A stretch of 64,000 nt of DNA from Sulfurimonas sp. hsl 1-7 (GCF_030577135.1 NZ_JAUIRR010000001.1:186001-250000), one strand, 5' to 3'. Shown: positions 21,407-30,230, counted from the stretch's first letter. Notes: generated from the letters alone by a model not told the origin. Translations and numbers: made by a program.

Positions 21407-22303
21407 GTGGAAAATTTTGTATTTATTGTTTTGATGATGTTTATAGGTTATTTTTTTAAGAAATTGCAGATCTTTGAACGTGACATAGCAACATCTCTAA
21501 ACCAGTTTGTGATCTTTATTTCGCTTCCTGCACTTATACTTGTACAGATATCTCAGCTTACATTCTCTTTTGATATCTTAATTCCCGTTATTGTCTCTTG
21601 GAGCGTCATGACCGCTTCGGCACTAATCGTACTCGGGGTTGCAAAATTTATGGACTTTTCTAAAGAGATTACGGGTATGTTAATGCTTGTTGCAGTGCTT
21701 ACAAACAGCTCCTTTTTAGGATTGCCGATCATTCAAGCGTATTATGGTGAAGAAGCATTACCTTACATTATGGTCTATGATCAACTCGGTGTCTTTTTGG
21801 CTTTGGCAACTTACGGTACTTTTGTAAGTGCTTTTTACAGTGCAACTACGAAAATCACCCCATCTATGGTGGTTTATAAAATAGTAACATTTCCACCGTT
21901 TATAGCATTGATCATAGCTCTGTTTTTAAATGGTATAACCTTTCCGTCTTCAATAGAATTAGCTCTAAATTCGCTCTCTGCTACGGTTATCCCTTTAGCT
22001 CTGGTTGCAGTTGGTTTGCAACTTGAGTTTAAACTCCCAAAACATGAGCTTAAACCATTTAGTGTAGCACTGATTATCAAGCTGATTATTGCACCGATGA
22101 TTGCTATATTGGTTTGCTATATGTTTGCTTGGGATACTTTAGCGGCAAAAGTTTCCATCTTAGAAGCTGCAATGGCACCGATGATCACAGCTGCAGCAAT
22201 GGCATCTATGGCAGGGCTCTCACCAAGGCTAAGCTCTGCTATTGTTGGATACGGGGTACTTATCTCTTTTGTTAGTAGTTATCTTTTTTATTTAGTCATA
22301 TAA
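21407..22303 (+). CDS. AEC-family auxin-efflux-like transporter
   Basis: Inner-membrane carrier of 298 residues with about ten hydrophobic helices in two halves, including 'MFIGYFFKKLQIF' near the start, 'LTNSSFLGLPIIQAYYGEEALPY' in the first half and 'APMITAAAMASMAGLSPRLSSAIVGYGVLIS' near the end, both typical of AEC transporters. Substrates in bacteria are usually small organic acids; here unknown. The start is GTG at 21407. Confidence 0.88.
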   Translation: MENFVFIVLMMFIGYFFKKLQIFERDIATSLNQFVIFISLPALILVQISQLTFSFDILIPVIVSWSVMTASALIVLGVAKFMDFSKEITGMLMLVAVLTNSSFLGLPIIQAYYGEEALPYIMVYDQLGVFLALATYGTFVSAFYSATTKITPSMVVYKIVTFPPFIALIIALFLNGITFPSSIELALNSLSATVIPLALVAVGLQLEFKLPKHELKPFSVALIIKLIIAPMIAILVCYMFAWDTLAAKVSILEAAMAPMITAAAMASMAGLSPRLSSAIVGYGVLISFVSSYLFYLVI

Positions 22304-22310
22304 AGGTTTT

Positions 22311-22733
22311 TTACTTATATTCTAAACGGATAAACTCTTGTGCGTCGTTGTGTTGTCCAAAGGGGATGAGAAAGCGAAGGTTTTTGATCATCTTTTTGTC
22401 ATGAAGTTCTTTTACAGCGTAAACATTCAGCGGCTCATCTTCTCTTTGCTCGAAATTAGATATTGTGTTGCTGTAAGCATAAAATATATGACACTCAAAA
22501 GGTTTGCCGTCACCATTGATGCCTGACATAATGCCACGCTGTTCCCACTCTAAGCAAAGTCCAGTTTCTTCCATACACTCACGATCCATAGCCTCCTTTG
22601 GTTCCTCTGCTCCTTCGATCTTTCCACCGATCCCGTTTAGAGAATTTTTCTGCCAGGCAGGACGTAATTTTTCTATGAGAAGAACATGCTCTTTATCTTC
22701 AGAGAATGCAAAACCGACAACGTAAGACTTCAT
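22311..22733 (-). CDS. Nudix hydrolase (MutT/8-oxo-dGTP type)
   Basis: Protein of 140 residues with a complete Nudix box: Gly-Lys-Ile-Glu-Gly-Ala-Glu, then seven residues, then 'RECMEETGL' (about residues 37-59). It hydrolyses nucleoside diphosphate derivatives; the nearby 'KNSLNGIGGKIEGAEEPKEA' context resembles nucleotide-sanitising members. Stand-alone gene, convergent with the AEC carrier, with only 7 bases between stops. Confidence 0.88.
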   Translation of the reverse strand: MKSYVVGFAFSEDKEHVLLIEKLRPAWQKNSLNGIGGKIEGAEEPKEAMDRECMEETGLCLEWEQRGIMSGINGDGKPFECHIFYAYSNTISNFEQREDEPLNVYAVKELHDKKMIKNLRFLIPFGQHNDAQEFIRLEYK

Positions 22734-22858
22734 AATATTGTTTCCTAATAAGAGTTAAAATTGAAAAAGCATTATATGGAGATATACTTGCAAAAAGATT
22801 ATGAATTACTCTTTTTAGATAAAATAGTTGTTCTGATTTTTAAACGTATGGAGAGATA

Positions 22859-23377
22859 ATGAAACTCAGCGCTTTTTTATTTGTAATGGTTTTTGGATGG
22901 AGTTTAAATGCTCTGACAATAGGTGAAGTACCTAAAAATATTGTACTAAGCGGAGCAAATGGTGGTCTTGTAAAAGATGGAAGCCAATGGAGTTCTAGCT
23001 CGCTAAAAGATAAAGTTTTAGTGATGTTTTATGTCGATCCAGATGAGAAAGACCTCAATGAGGAGTTTGCCGACACACTTAAAGCCAAGAAGTTTGATAA
23101 AGAAAAGTTTGGAAGTATTGCGATCATCAACATGGCGGCATCATGGAAACCGAATTTTGCTATACAAATGGCACTTGAAGCAAAACAGAAAAAATTTCCC
23201 CATACACTTTACGTAAAAGATATGAAAAGTGTAGTAGTAAAAGAGTGGGGCGTTGCAGACAATAATTCAGATATCTTGATCTTCTCAAAAAACGGTAAAC
23301 TGCTTTTTAATAAAGACGGTAAGTTAAGTGCCGACGAGATCGCAGAAGCGATCAAGATCATTGAGAATAACATTTAG
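22859..23377 (+). CDS. YtfJ-like thioredoxin-fold secreted protein
   Basis: Protein of 172 residues with a signal peptide (about 1-18, 'MKLSAFLFVMVFGWSLNA') and a thioredoxin-like body: 'SLKDKVLVMFYVDPDEKDLNEEFADTLKAKKF', 'FGSIAIINMAASWKP', 'FPHTLYVKDMKSVVVKEWGVADNNSDILIFSKNGKLLF'. It matches the YtfJ family of periplasmic proteins and lacks a CxxC redox motif. Function is unknown. Confidence 0.8.
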   Translation: MKLSAFLFVMVFGWSLNALTIGEVPKNIVLSGANGGLVKDGSQWSSSSLKDKVLVMFYVDPDEKDLNEEFADTLKAKKFDKEKFGSIAIINMAASWKPNFAIQMALEAKQKKFPHTLYVKDMKSVVVKEWGVADNNSDILIFSKNGKLLFNKDGKLSADEIAEAIKIIENNI

Positions 23378-23390
23378 TTTCAGTCAAGTA

Positions 23391-24191
23391 TTACCAAAGA
23401 TAAAAACTAGACTTTTTATTCATTATGTTTAATTCAACATATTCATTACAATAAGATTGATGCACGCCATAGCAAACATGTAAAGGGAGTAAGTGTTCCT
23501 CCCTAGGATGGCAGTAGCGGGCATAAGGTGCACTTTCCCATTTTACCAACCTGTCTGTTCTTACAGTATCTGAAAGATCTTTGTTTGAGCATGTGTCAGA
23601 CAGCCACTGTTCAAACTGCTCATTCATAGAGATAGTTTCGGCAGTGTCTTTTACAAAAAAAGCTCTCATATTATGAAAAGAAAAACCCGAACCAATGATT
23701 AGAAGATTATCATAGTTTATATCAGCTAAGGCAGAACCTATATTTATATGTTCGAGTGGATCAAGAGTGTTAAGTAAAGAGATCTCTACACAAGGGATGT
23801 CTGCTTCTGGATACATTATTTTTAGAGGTATAAAGAGACCGTGATCAAAACCATGATCTTCATTAAGTTCTGTTTCTATACCTGCATTTGTCAGTACTCT
23901 GTCAACTTCTCGAGCTAAAGAGGGCTCTCCATTACAAGGGTATTTGATATCATAAGATTCTTTTGGAAAACCGTAATAATCATAAATAAGTGAAGGATGT
24001 CTGGCTGAGGTGATGCAAACTAGTTCATCTTCCCAATGGGCACTAATGAGTAAAATAGCTGATGGTTTTGGAAGTTTTAAAGCTAAATCTTTGAGCTTCT
24101 CAACCATCTCTAAATGCCCTTCATCACCGAGTACTGGTAAAGGGCCACCGCCGTGAGATAGAAACAAGACACGAGGTTTTTGAGTATTCAT
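23391..24191 (-). CDS. DODA-type extradiol ring-cleavage dioxygenase
   Basis: Protein of 266 residues of the LigB/4,5-DOPA dioxygenase (YgiD-like) class of Fe(II)/Zn(II) enzymes. It begins 'RVLFLSHGGGPLPVLGDEGH' with metal-ligand His residues, followed by 'AILLISAHWEDELVCITS', 'EDHGFDHGLFIPLKIMYPEADIPCVEISL' and 'LLIIGSGFSFHNMRAF'. The His residues in SHGGG, SAHWE, DHG and FHN fit the family metal site. The natural substrate is unknown. The start has AAGGA upstream. Confidence 0.88.
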   Translation of the reverse strand: MNTQKPRVLFLSHGGGPLPVLGDEGHLEMVEKLKDLALKLPKPSAILLISAHWEDELVCITSARHPSLIYDYYGFPKESYDIKYPCNGEPSLAREVDRVLTNAGIETELNEDHGFDHGLFIPLKIMYPEADIPCVEISLLNTLDPLEHINIGSALADINYDNLLIIGSGFSFHNMRAFFVKDTAETISMNEQFEQWLSDTCSNKDLSDTVRTDRLVKWESAPYARYCHPREEHLLPLHVCYGVHQSYCNEYVELNIMNKKSSFYLW

Positions 24192-24316
24192 AATTATTCC
24201 TTTTGAATAATAATCGCTGGATATTTTAAACTAACTCTTCAATCAAAAGGTATTATATAGCAACAATCTCAAAACACCAAATATATTTTAAATTCAATAG
24301 TTTTTTAATGAGGTGT

Positions 24317-24586
24317 TTAGTCTCCGTAGTGTGTCCACATTCTTAAAACTCTGACAACTTTTTCCTGCTCTTTTACTTCATAGATGATTCTATGGTGATG
24401 GTTGATTCGGCGTGCAAAAGTGTTGTGTAGATTGCCGATCAGCTTTTCAAAAGAGGGGTGTTGTTGAAAGGGATCTGTTTTTAGGAGCTCTATGAGCTTT
24501 TTCGTTTTCTCGGCAAGGTTGGAACCTGTGAGTTTTTTAGCATCTTTAAGTGCATGGTGTGAGAAGAGAACTTTGTAGTTTACCAT
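24317..24586 (-). CDS. YoeB/Txe-family toxin
   Basis: Ribosome-dependent mRNA interferase of the RelE superfamily, 89 residues. It has 'FSHHALKDAKKLTGSNLAEKTKKLIELLKTDPF' at the N-terminus and the YoeB-type C-terminal core 'LHNTFARRINHHHRIIYEVKEQEKVVRVLRMWTHYGD', with the conserved Arg and His residues and the ending W-x-H-Y. It overlaps the 3' end of the antitoxin gene by 7 bases, the usual coupled toxin-antitoxin order. Confidence 0.9.
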   Translation of the reverse strand: MVNYKVLFSHHALKDAKKLTGSNLAEKTKKLIELLKTDPFQQHPSFEKLIGNLHNTFARRINHHHRIIYEVKEQEKVVRVLRMWTHYGD

Positions 24587-24753
24587 TCGATCTCCTCACT
24601 AAAATCACTGTCGTCTAATTCCATCACTTCACGAATAGAAGCTATGAGGTTAGGTATGGAGTTGAGATATTCTACCTCTTTTAAAGCATTAGTATGTTCG
24701 CTCAGGTTTTCATCTTCTATATCTAATACTGAATCTAGAATATGAGTATCCAT
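24580..24753 (-). CDS. Small antitoxin of the YoeB-type toxin
   Basis: Acidic protein of 57 residues, from 'MDTHILDSVLDIEDENLSEHT' to '...DDSDFSEEIEW'. It precedes the toxin and its TAA lies inside the toxin start region (7-base overlap). The acidic C-terminal tail fits a toxin-neutralising arm, although I do not see a clear DNA-binding fold at the N-terminus, as YefM would have. The call rests on position and composition. Confidence 0.75.
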   Translation of the reverse strand: MDTHILDSVLDIEDENLSEHTNALKEVEYLNSIPNLIASIREVMELDDSDFSEEIEW

Positions 24754-24823
24754 TTAGTTCCCTTCACTTTCAATATATTACTTTTTATTAGGAAGAATTA
24801 TATATTGATTATCTTGATTTTAG

Positions 24824-25324
24824 CTAAATACACAGCTCCATTTTATAATCATCCATCACATATCCTTTTCCTATATCAGCACATACTTCAGCTGTTATTT
24901 GAAAGTTCATCTTTTGATATGCTGTAATTGTGTTTAAATTATGTTTGTTTACAGTAAGGGTGATTTTTGTTAATTCAAAAGAACGGGCTAATTGTTTTAA
25001 AAAATCGATACTTAATCTTCCAAAGCCATTTTTTCTGTATGAGAATAAAATATAGAATTTACTTAAAAAAAGTTTTTGTTCTTCTATATTGATTCCAATA
25101 TATCCGATAGGTGTAGTATCTTTGATGATTAGGAAGTATTCATACCCTTTATTTTTGATCTCATTGGAGATAGTATCTTCGGAGTGAAAAGTTTTTAGCA
25201 TATAGTCAACTTGCTCTGCACCGATAATGGGAGTGTAGTGCTCTTGCCATATTGTATTTGCCAATTGGGTTACTGTGTCAATTTGTTCGGTTGTTGTAAC
25301 TTGTTCAAAACTTATTTTTATCAT
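24824..25324 (-). CDS. GNAT-family N-acetyltransferase
   Basis: Protein of 166 residues with the acetyl-CoA-binding pattern: 'PIGYIGINIEEQKLFLSKFYILFSYRKNGFGRLSIDFLKQLA', where the Gly-Phe-Gly-Arg corresponds to motif A, followed by 'LTVNKHNLNTITAYQKMNFQI', the C-terminal GNAT element. The substrate is unknown. Its start overlaps the stop of the rhodanese gene by 4 bases, so the two are co-transcribed. Confidence 0.88.
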   Translation of the reverse strand: MIKISFEQVTTTEQIDTVTQLANTIWQEHYTPIIGAEQVDYMLKTFHSEDTISNEIKNKGYEYFLIIKDTTPIGYIGINIEEQKLFLSKFYILFSYRKNGFGRLSIDFLKQLARSFELTKITLTVNKHNLNTITAYQKMNFQITAEVCADIGKGYVMDDYKMELCI

Positions 25325-25689
25325 GATTTTATCGTTTCCAAGCCCTTATCGATCCAACCCCAGTTGATCCCGCCGTCTAATTCATAGACATTAGTATATC
25401 CAAGTTTTAGGCCCATTATTTCACCCACTATTTTTGTTCTGGTGGCATGGGCACATACTAAAATAAAAGGCTGTTCTTTATCTGCTACTACCTTTGTAAA
25501 TTGCTCTAGGAACTGCTCAATATCAAACTGTCCCAATTGATCATAAAATGTGATCTTATAGCTCCCCTCAATAACACCGAAATCTTCCCACTCATCAGCT
25601 CTTCTTATGTCAATGACGGCAAAACCTTCTTCTCTTTTTTGTTGAAACTCTTTCGTTGAAAGAGATTTAAACGGTCCAAAATTTAACAT
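25321..25689 (-). CDS. Single-domain rhodanese-like protein
   Basis: Protein of 122 residues with a rhodanese fold: 'FAVIDIRRADEWEDFGVIEGSYKITFYD' (substrate-side motif) and the active-site loop 'LVCAHATRTKIVG', whose Cys would carry the persulfide. Such proteins handle sulfur transfer or thiosulfate, which fits a sulfur-oxidising lifestyle, but the acceptor is unknown. It overlaps the downstream GNAT gene. Confidence 0.87.
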   Translation of the reverse strand: MLNFGPFKSLSTKEFQQKREEGFAVIDIRRADEWEDFGVIEGSYKITFYDQLGQFDIEQFLEQFTKVVADKEQPFILVCAHATRTKIVGEIMGLKLGYTNVYELDGGINWGWIDKGLETIKS

Positions 25690-25794
25690 CTACTTCCTTT
25701 TACAGACTGTTTGAAAGTGTATATGCATAAAGTGTACTTTATAGTTTTGTAGTTGTATTTATATAGGGGAAGAAAAAATGAGAGAAGAAAAAGC

Positions 25795-25917
25795 CTAAGA
25801 GTTTCTAGACTTTTTCCCAAGTTTTACAAGTGCGATCCCTACTGCGATTACAGCAAAGATGACACCGATTGTAGAGAGGATGAAGCTCATCTCTACAGGT
25901 TGTGTCATGTCAGGCAT
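25795..25917 (-). CDS. 40-residue single-span membrane protein coupled to ileS
   Basis: A small open reading frame whose ATG (25915-25917) overlaps the ileS TAA in a TAATG junction, a strong sign of coupled translation. The protein begins 'MPDMTQPVEMSFILSTIGVI', continues with a hydrophobic helix to about residue 31 and ends with a Lys/Arg-rich tail 'KLGKKSRNS', giving one membrane span with a cytoplasmic basic C-terminus. I know of no assigned function. Reality is supported by the junction and composition, not by homology. Confidence 0.6.
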   Translation of the reverse strand: MPDMTQPVEMSFILSTIGVIFAVIAVGIALVKLGKKSRNS

Positions 25918-28676
25918 TATGCTACAACCTCTGCACATCTAGCACAAGTGCAGTCCTCTTTTTCAGCTTGGAATTTCCAACATCTTGGACATTTGTGTGC
26001 AGTCGCTTTTGCTACCGTGAAAGTATCGTCACCAACTTTAAATGAACCAAGTTCGTTCTCTTCAGGTTTGTCTTCGAAGATGCCGCTTACAACAAACCAG
26101 TCTTCAGCATCTGTTTCGTTCATATCTAAAACAGTTTTTGACTCAGTGTAGATGATAAGTTCTAGAGTAGCTTTGATAACTTTCTCTTTTTTCAGTGTAT
26201 CTACAATCGCTCCGAAACCTTCTCTTGCTTTGTCCATGTAAGCAGCATCAAATGGTGCTTGAACTTCAGGTAAAGACTCATATGTAAAGTCGAAGATATC
26301 CTCTGCATCACCTTTGATGATTGCAGGTGCATTTTCTATGATCTCATCTGCCGTATACGTCAGAATCGGTGCTACAAGAAGCAGCATCGCTTTTGTGATC
26401 ATAGCCATAGCACTTTGACTTGCACGACGGCGAGCAGAGTTTTTATCGTTACAGTAAAGGTTGTCTTTTGTCATGTCGATATACATACCGCTTAACTCGT
26501 TAACGATGAAGTTGTTAAGTGTATTCATACCGTTAACGAAATTGTACTCGCTAAATAGCTTGTGAACTTCATCAAAAGTTTCTTTTGCAACTGAAAGGAT
26601 CCACTTGTCTAAGTCACCCATAGCATCAATGCTTACTAACTCTTCAAGATCGTTGATGTTTGCAAGCATGATTCTAAACGTATTTCTTAGTTTACGGTAA
26701 TTTTCACTTGTCTGCTTTAAGATACCTTGAGAGATTTTAAGATCTCCTTGGTAATCTGAAGATGCTACCCATAAACGTAGGATCTCAGATCCGTACTCTT
26801 TAAGAACTTTATCTGGTGCGATAACGTTCCCTTTAGATTTAGACATCTTCTCACCTTTTTCATCAACTGTGAAACCGTGAGTAAGCACACCTTTATACGG
26901 TGCTTGATGTTCTATTGCAGTTGAAAGAAATAGTGAAGACTGGAACCAACCGCGGTGTTGGTCACTTCCCTCTACGTAAAGATCAGCCGGGTATTCTCCA
27001 GCATCATAGTTACGAGATTTAAGTACAGAGTACCAAGTTGAACCACTGTCAAACCATACATCTAAAATGTCATTTACTTTCTCTAACTCTTCAGCTTTGT
27101 AACCACTACCTGGGTAAAGAAGTTCTTCGATCGACATTGAGTACCAAGCATCAGATCCTTGCATTTCGAAGATCATCGCGACAAAGTTCATCACTTTCTC
27201 ATCAAGTATAACCTCACCTGTAGCTTTTACTCTAAAGAATGCGATAGGCACACCCCAGTCACGTTGACGAGAGATACACCAGTCCGGGCGGTTTTCAACC
27301 ATAGAGTTCAGTCTTTTTCTACCAGTTTCAGGGATGAACTTAGTTTTTTCAACTTCGCTAAGTGCAATCTCTCTTAAAGTCCTTGCTTCACCTTCAGGCG
27401 TTCCGTCAACAGAGATAAACCACTGTTTCGTAGCACGGAAGATAAGAGGAGTATGACTTCTCCAACAGTGTGGGTATGAGTGAGTGAACTTAGTTACTTT
27501 AAGAACTGCATCACCCATAAGCTCAATGATGTCATCGTTAGCTTTGAAGATGTGACGACCTAAGAAATCCTCAGCGTTAGGGATTAGCTTTTCACGTACG
27601 ATTGTCTGATCGTAACAACCAGTCTCATCAACAGGCATAACTACGTCAAGGTTATAAACAAGGCCAACACGGTAGTCATCCTCACCGTGTCCTGGTGCCG
27701 TGTGAACACAACCAGTACCATTGTCAATTAATACGTGTTCACCAAGAACGATGCGAGAATCTCTGCCGTTAAGAGGGTTGATAGCTACTAGATTTTCAAA
27801 TACAGTTGCATCGAATTCTTGAGCTATTGTTCCGCTGATAACTTCATTTTCAACATTTGCATTGTAAAGTTCTTTAGCAACGATGTAACCGTCAGTTGTA
27901 AGAACATACTTCTCATTTGGATTTAAAGAGATACCTGTATTTGCAGGGATCGTCCAAGGAGTAGTTGTCCAGATAACCGGAGCAGCTTTACCTGTAATGC
28001 CTAGTTTTGCTTTTGCATCGTCGTTTAATTCAAAGGCAATAAAGATAGAGTGAGACTCTTTGTCTTCATACTCAACTTCCGCTTCAGCAAGTGCAGTACG
28101 CTCAGCCCAAGACCAGTAAACCGGTTTACTACGCTCGATTAACAGACCTTTTTTTGCAACTTCACAAAGAGTTCTATAGATATTTGCTTCAAATTTAAAA
28201 TCCATAGTTACATATGGGTTTTCCCAGTCAGCTAAAATACCAAGCTGTTTAAACTCACCACGTTGTATATCTACAAATTTTGCAGCATGTTCACGGCAAA
28301 GTTTACGGATTTCAGCAGTTTCTAACTGCTCTTTTTTCGCTTTACCGCCAAGTTTTTTCTCAACTTGTTGTTCGATTGGTAGACCGTGACAGTCCCAGCC
28401 CGGAGTGAAACGAACAGACTTCCCGTTGAAGTAGTTGTGTTTGATGATGATATCTTTTAAAACTTTATTGAGTGCATGACCGATATGAATATTTCCATTT
28501 GCATACGGTGGTCCATCGTGTAGTGTAAAGCTTTCTGCATCTTTACGGTTGATTTTCATTTTGTTGTAAACTTTTTTATCTTCCCAATCTTTGTATCTTA
28601 GGGGTTCATTATTGATCAAGTTACCACGCATTGCAAACGACGTTGTCGGTAAAAGTAATGTATCTTTATAGTCCAT
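25917..28676 (-). CDS. ileS: Isoleucyl-tRNA synthetase
   Basis: Class I aminoacyl-tRNA synthetase of 919 residues. It has 'PPYANGNIHIGHALNKVLKD' (HIGH motif, about 55-75), the editing CP1 domain with 'VIWTTTPWTIPANTGISL' and 'VHTAPGHGEDDYRVG', 'KMSKSKGN' (about 600) and a C-terminal zinc finger 'CPRCWKFQAEKEDCTCARC'. It is complete, with family-typical length. A 40-residue protein follows directly. Confidence 0.98.
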   Translation of the reverse strand: MDYKDTLLLPTTSFAMRGNLINNEPLRYKDWEDKKVYNKMKINRKDAESFTLHDGPPYANGNIHIGHALNKVLKDIIIKHNYFNGKSVRFTPGWDCHGLPIEQQVEKKLGGKAKKEQLETAEIRKLCREHAAKFVDIQRGEFKQLGILADWENPYVTMDFKFEANIYRTLCEVAKKGLLIERSKPVYWSWAERTALAEAEVEYEDKESHSIFIAFELNDDAKAKLGITGKAAPVIWTTTPWTIPANTGISLNPNEKYVLTTDGYIVAKELYNANVENEVISGTIAQEFDATVFENLVAINPLNGRDSRIVLGEHVLIDNGTGCVHTAPGHGEDDYRVGLVYNLDVVMPVDETGCYDQTIVREKLIPNAEDFLGRHIFKANDDIIELMGDAVLKVTKFTHSYPHCWRSHTPLIFRATKQWFISVDGTPEGEARTLREIALSEVEKTKFIPETGRKRLNSMVENRPDWCISRQRDWGVPIAFFRVKATGEVILDEKVMNFVAMIFEMQGSDAWYSMSIEELLYPGSGYKAEELEKVNDILDVWFDSGSTWYSVLKSRNYDAGEYPADLYVEGSDQHRGWFQSSLFLSTAIEHQAPYKGVLTHGFTVDEKGEKMSKSKGNVIAPDKVLKEYGSEILRLWVASSDYQGDLKISQGILKQTSENYRKLRNTFRIMLANINDLEELVSIDAMGDLDKWILSVAKETFDEVHKLFSEYNFVNGMNTLNNFIVNELSGMYIDMTKDNLYCNDKNSARRRASQSAMAMITKAMLLLVAPILTYTADEIIENAPAIIKGDAEDIFDFTYESLPEVQAPFDAAYMDKAREGFGAIVDTLKKEKVIKATLELIIYTESKTVLDMNETDAEDWFVVSGIFEDKPEENELGSFKVGDDTFTVAKATAHKCPRCWKFQAEKEDCTCARCAEVVA

Positions 28677-28755
28677 ATTTGCCTCAAGTATTTAGATGTT
28701 TTTATCTGTATAATTGGGCGGATTATATCTTTTTTGCGTTTAAAAGTGTATAAAA

Positions 28756-28764
28756 TGCTATAAT
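28756..28764 (+). promoter_or_regulatory. Extended -10 promoter before cinA
   Basis: TGC followed by TATAAT (28759-28764) lies 37 bases before the cinA ATG, in the divergent gap with ileS. It is a good match to a sigma-70 extended -10. Confidence 0.55.
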
Positions 28765-28801
28765 AAGCCGATTTTAGTTTATAGTAAAAGGTAAGAGATC
28801 G

Positions 28802-29890
28802 ATGAAATTGCACGTGATGTTTGTAGGAAGTAAATTTATTTATAACGAGTCATTAAAAGAGTATGTTATTAGACATATTCAAAAAACGTGTGATGAGATT
28901 GAACTTATAAGTTACTATAAAGATGGAGAAAATACTCTGTTTTTAGAGATAGAAAAAGAGCTTAATAATAAAAACAGACTTATTATAGTTACAACCAAAC
29001 AAAACTTTTCAACGATAGGCAAACTTATCTCTACCGCTACGACAGATATACAGGTTTTAAAAGATGGGTTTTTAATGCCGCAAAAAGCTTTAGTATATGA
29101 AGAGGGGAGTTATCTTATAGAACATGACAAAACTCTTGTAAATGTACTTCAAGTAGATGAGTCGACAAATATCCCTCCCATACTTATGAAAAGTGAAACA
29201 ACCAATGCAACTATTCATGTGTTTGATGAGGAAAAAGATACTTTAATTAATATACTTACTCCAATCGCACAAACATATGAAGTGACGTTTGAAGTTACAA
29301 CACTTATAGACGGATGGCAAAGGATAGATATCTGTTCAAAAAGATATGGAGATATCTCTAACTTTATCAGTGCATCAAAAAAACTTCTTTCAAACAATTT
29401 GATACCGGCAAGTAATGTTCTTGAATACATTATAGAAAGACTCTCTTCACTTGGCAAAAAGATAACATTTGCTGAGAGTTGTACCGGAGGACTGCTCTCT
29501 TACTATCTTACAAAAAACAACGGAGCTTCAAAAATTCTCGAGGGCGCACTTATAACGTACTCAAATGATCTCAAAGATAACTGGTTAGCTGTTAGTGAAA
29601 AAACTTTAGAGGAGTTTGGAGCCGTCAGTGCTGAAGTTGTTCGCGAGATGAGTGAAGGGGCAATGGCCGTGAGTCATGCAGACTATGCAATAGCAGTCAG
29701 CGGTATAGCAGGAGACACGGGTGGAACAGATGAAAAACCTGTCGGAACTGTATATATTGGTGTTAGAGGCAAATCCGATCATAATGAAAAGCATCTTTAC
29801 TTTAAAGGGGATAGAAACTTTGTACAAAATCAAAGTGCTCTTTATGCCATCAAAATGCTCTTACTTTTAGATAAAAAAACTTTTTTTTAA
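28802..29890 (+). CDS. cinA: CinA-family protein with intact amidohydrolase domain
   Basis: Protein of 362 residues. The C-terminal half is a full CinA/PncC domain: 'ITFAESCTGGLLSYYLT', 'GALITYSNDLKDNWLAVSEKTLEEFGAVSAEVVREMSEGA', 'AIAVSGIAGDTGGTDEKPVGTVYIG', which in relatives deamidates nicotinamide mononucleotide. The N-terminal MoaB/MogA-like half (COG1058) is degenerate: where the family has TGGLGPTxDD, this protein reads 'TTKQNFSTIGK' near residue 65-75. The nucleotide-pyrophosphatase half is thus probably inactive. Confidence 0.88.
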   Translation: MKLHVMFVGSKFIYNESLKEYVIRHIQKTCDEIELISYYKDGENTLFLEIEKELNNKNRLIIVTTKQNFSTIGKLISTATTDIQVLKDGFLMPQKALVYEEGSYLIEHDKTLVNVLQVDESTNIPPILMKSETTNATIHVFDEEKDTLINILTPIAQTYEVTFEVTTLIDGWQRIDICSKRYGDISNFISASKKLLSNNLIPASNVLEYIIERLSSLGKKITFAESCTGGLLSYYLTKNNGASKILEGALITYSNDLKDNWLAVSEKTLEEFGAVSAEVVREMSEGAMAVSHADYAIAVSGIAGDTGGTDEKPVGTVYIGVRGKSDHNEKHLYFKGDRNFVQNQSALYAIKMLLLLDKKTFF

Positions 29891-29906
29891 AAAATTGCAA
29901 TTTTTT
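29889..29906. repeat. AT-only palindrome at the end of cinA
   Basis: A perfect 18-base palindrome, AAAAAATT-gc-AATTTTTT, begins at the cinA stop and lies 11 bases before the tRNA promoter -35. It could act as a weak terminator or an A-tract/UP-like element for the tRNA promoter. Confidence 0.4.
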
Positions 29907-29917
29907 TCAAAAAACCC

Positions 29918-29946
29918 TTGACATATAATTTCAATTTGTCTATAAT
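29918..29946 (+). promoter_or_regulatory. Consensus sigma-70 promoter of the tRNA array
   Basis: TTGACA (29918-29923) and TATAAT (29941-29946) are separated by exactly 17 bases, a perfect consensus promoter, with A/T tracts just upstream. It is 29 bases before the first tRNA, so it very likely drives all six tRNAs. Confidence 0.9.
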
Positions 29947-29975
29947 TCCAGCCTCTTAAATGAGAGAAACAAAAT

Positions 29976-30051
29976 GTCTCGTTAGCTCAGCTGGTAGAGC
30001 ACGTCACTTTTAATGATGTGGCCGATGGTTCGAATCCATCACGGGACACCA
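29976..30051 (+). tRNA. tRNA-Lys (anticodon UUU)
   Basis: 76 bases with encoded CCA. The acceptor GTCTCGT pairs with ACGGGAC and the anticodon loop is CTTTTAA (anticodon TTT). The D arm GCTCAGCTGGTAGAGC and T arm with TTCGAAT are standard. First of six tRNAs. Confidence 0.97.
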
Positions 30052-30065
30052 TTTTTAAACTAAAT

Positions 30066-30142
30066 GCGGTGGTAGTTCAGTTGGTTAGAATACCTGCCTG
30101 TCACGCAGGGGGTCGCGAGTTCGAGTCTCGTCCACCGCGCCA
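30066..30142 (+). tRNA. tRNA-Asp (anticodon GUC), copy 1
   Basis: 77 bases with encoded CCA. Acceptor GCGGTGG pairs with CCACCGC, and the anticodon stem-loop CCTGC-CTGTCAC-GCAGG has anticodon GTC. The same sequence recurs at 30457-30533. Confidence 0.97.
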
Positions 30143-30154
30143 TTTAGTATAAAT

Positions 30155-30230
30155 GGGCGCTTAGCTCAGTTGGTAGAGCGCTACCCTTACAAGGTAGATG
30201 TCACTGGTTCGAGTCCAGTAGTGCCCACCA
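30155..30230 (+). tRNA. tRNA-Val (anticodon UAC), copy 1
   Basis: 76 bases with encoded CCA. Acceptor GGGCGCT pairs with AGTGCCC, and the anticodon arm CTACC-CTTACAA-GGTAG has anticodon TAC. The same sequence recurs at 30366-30441. Confidence 0.97.
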
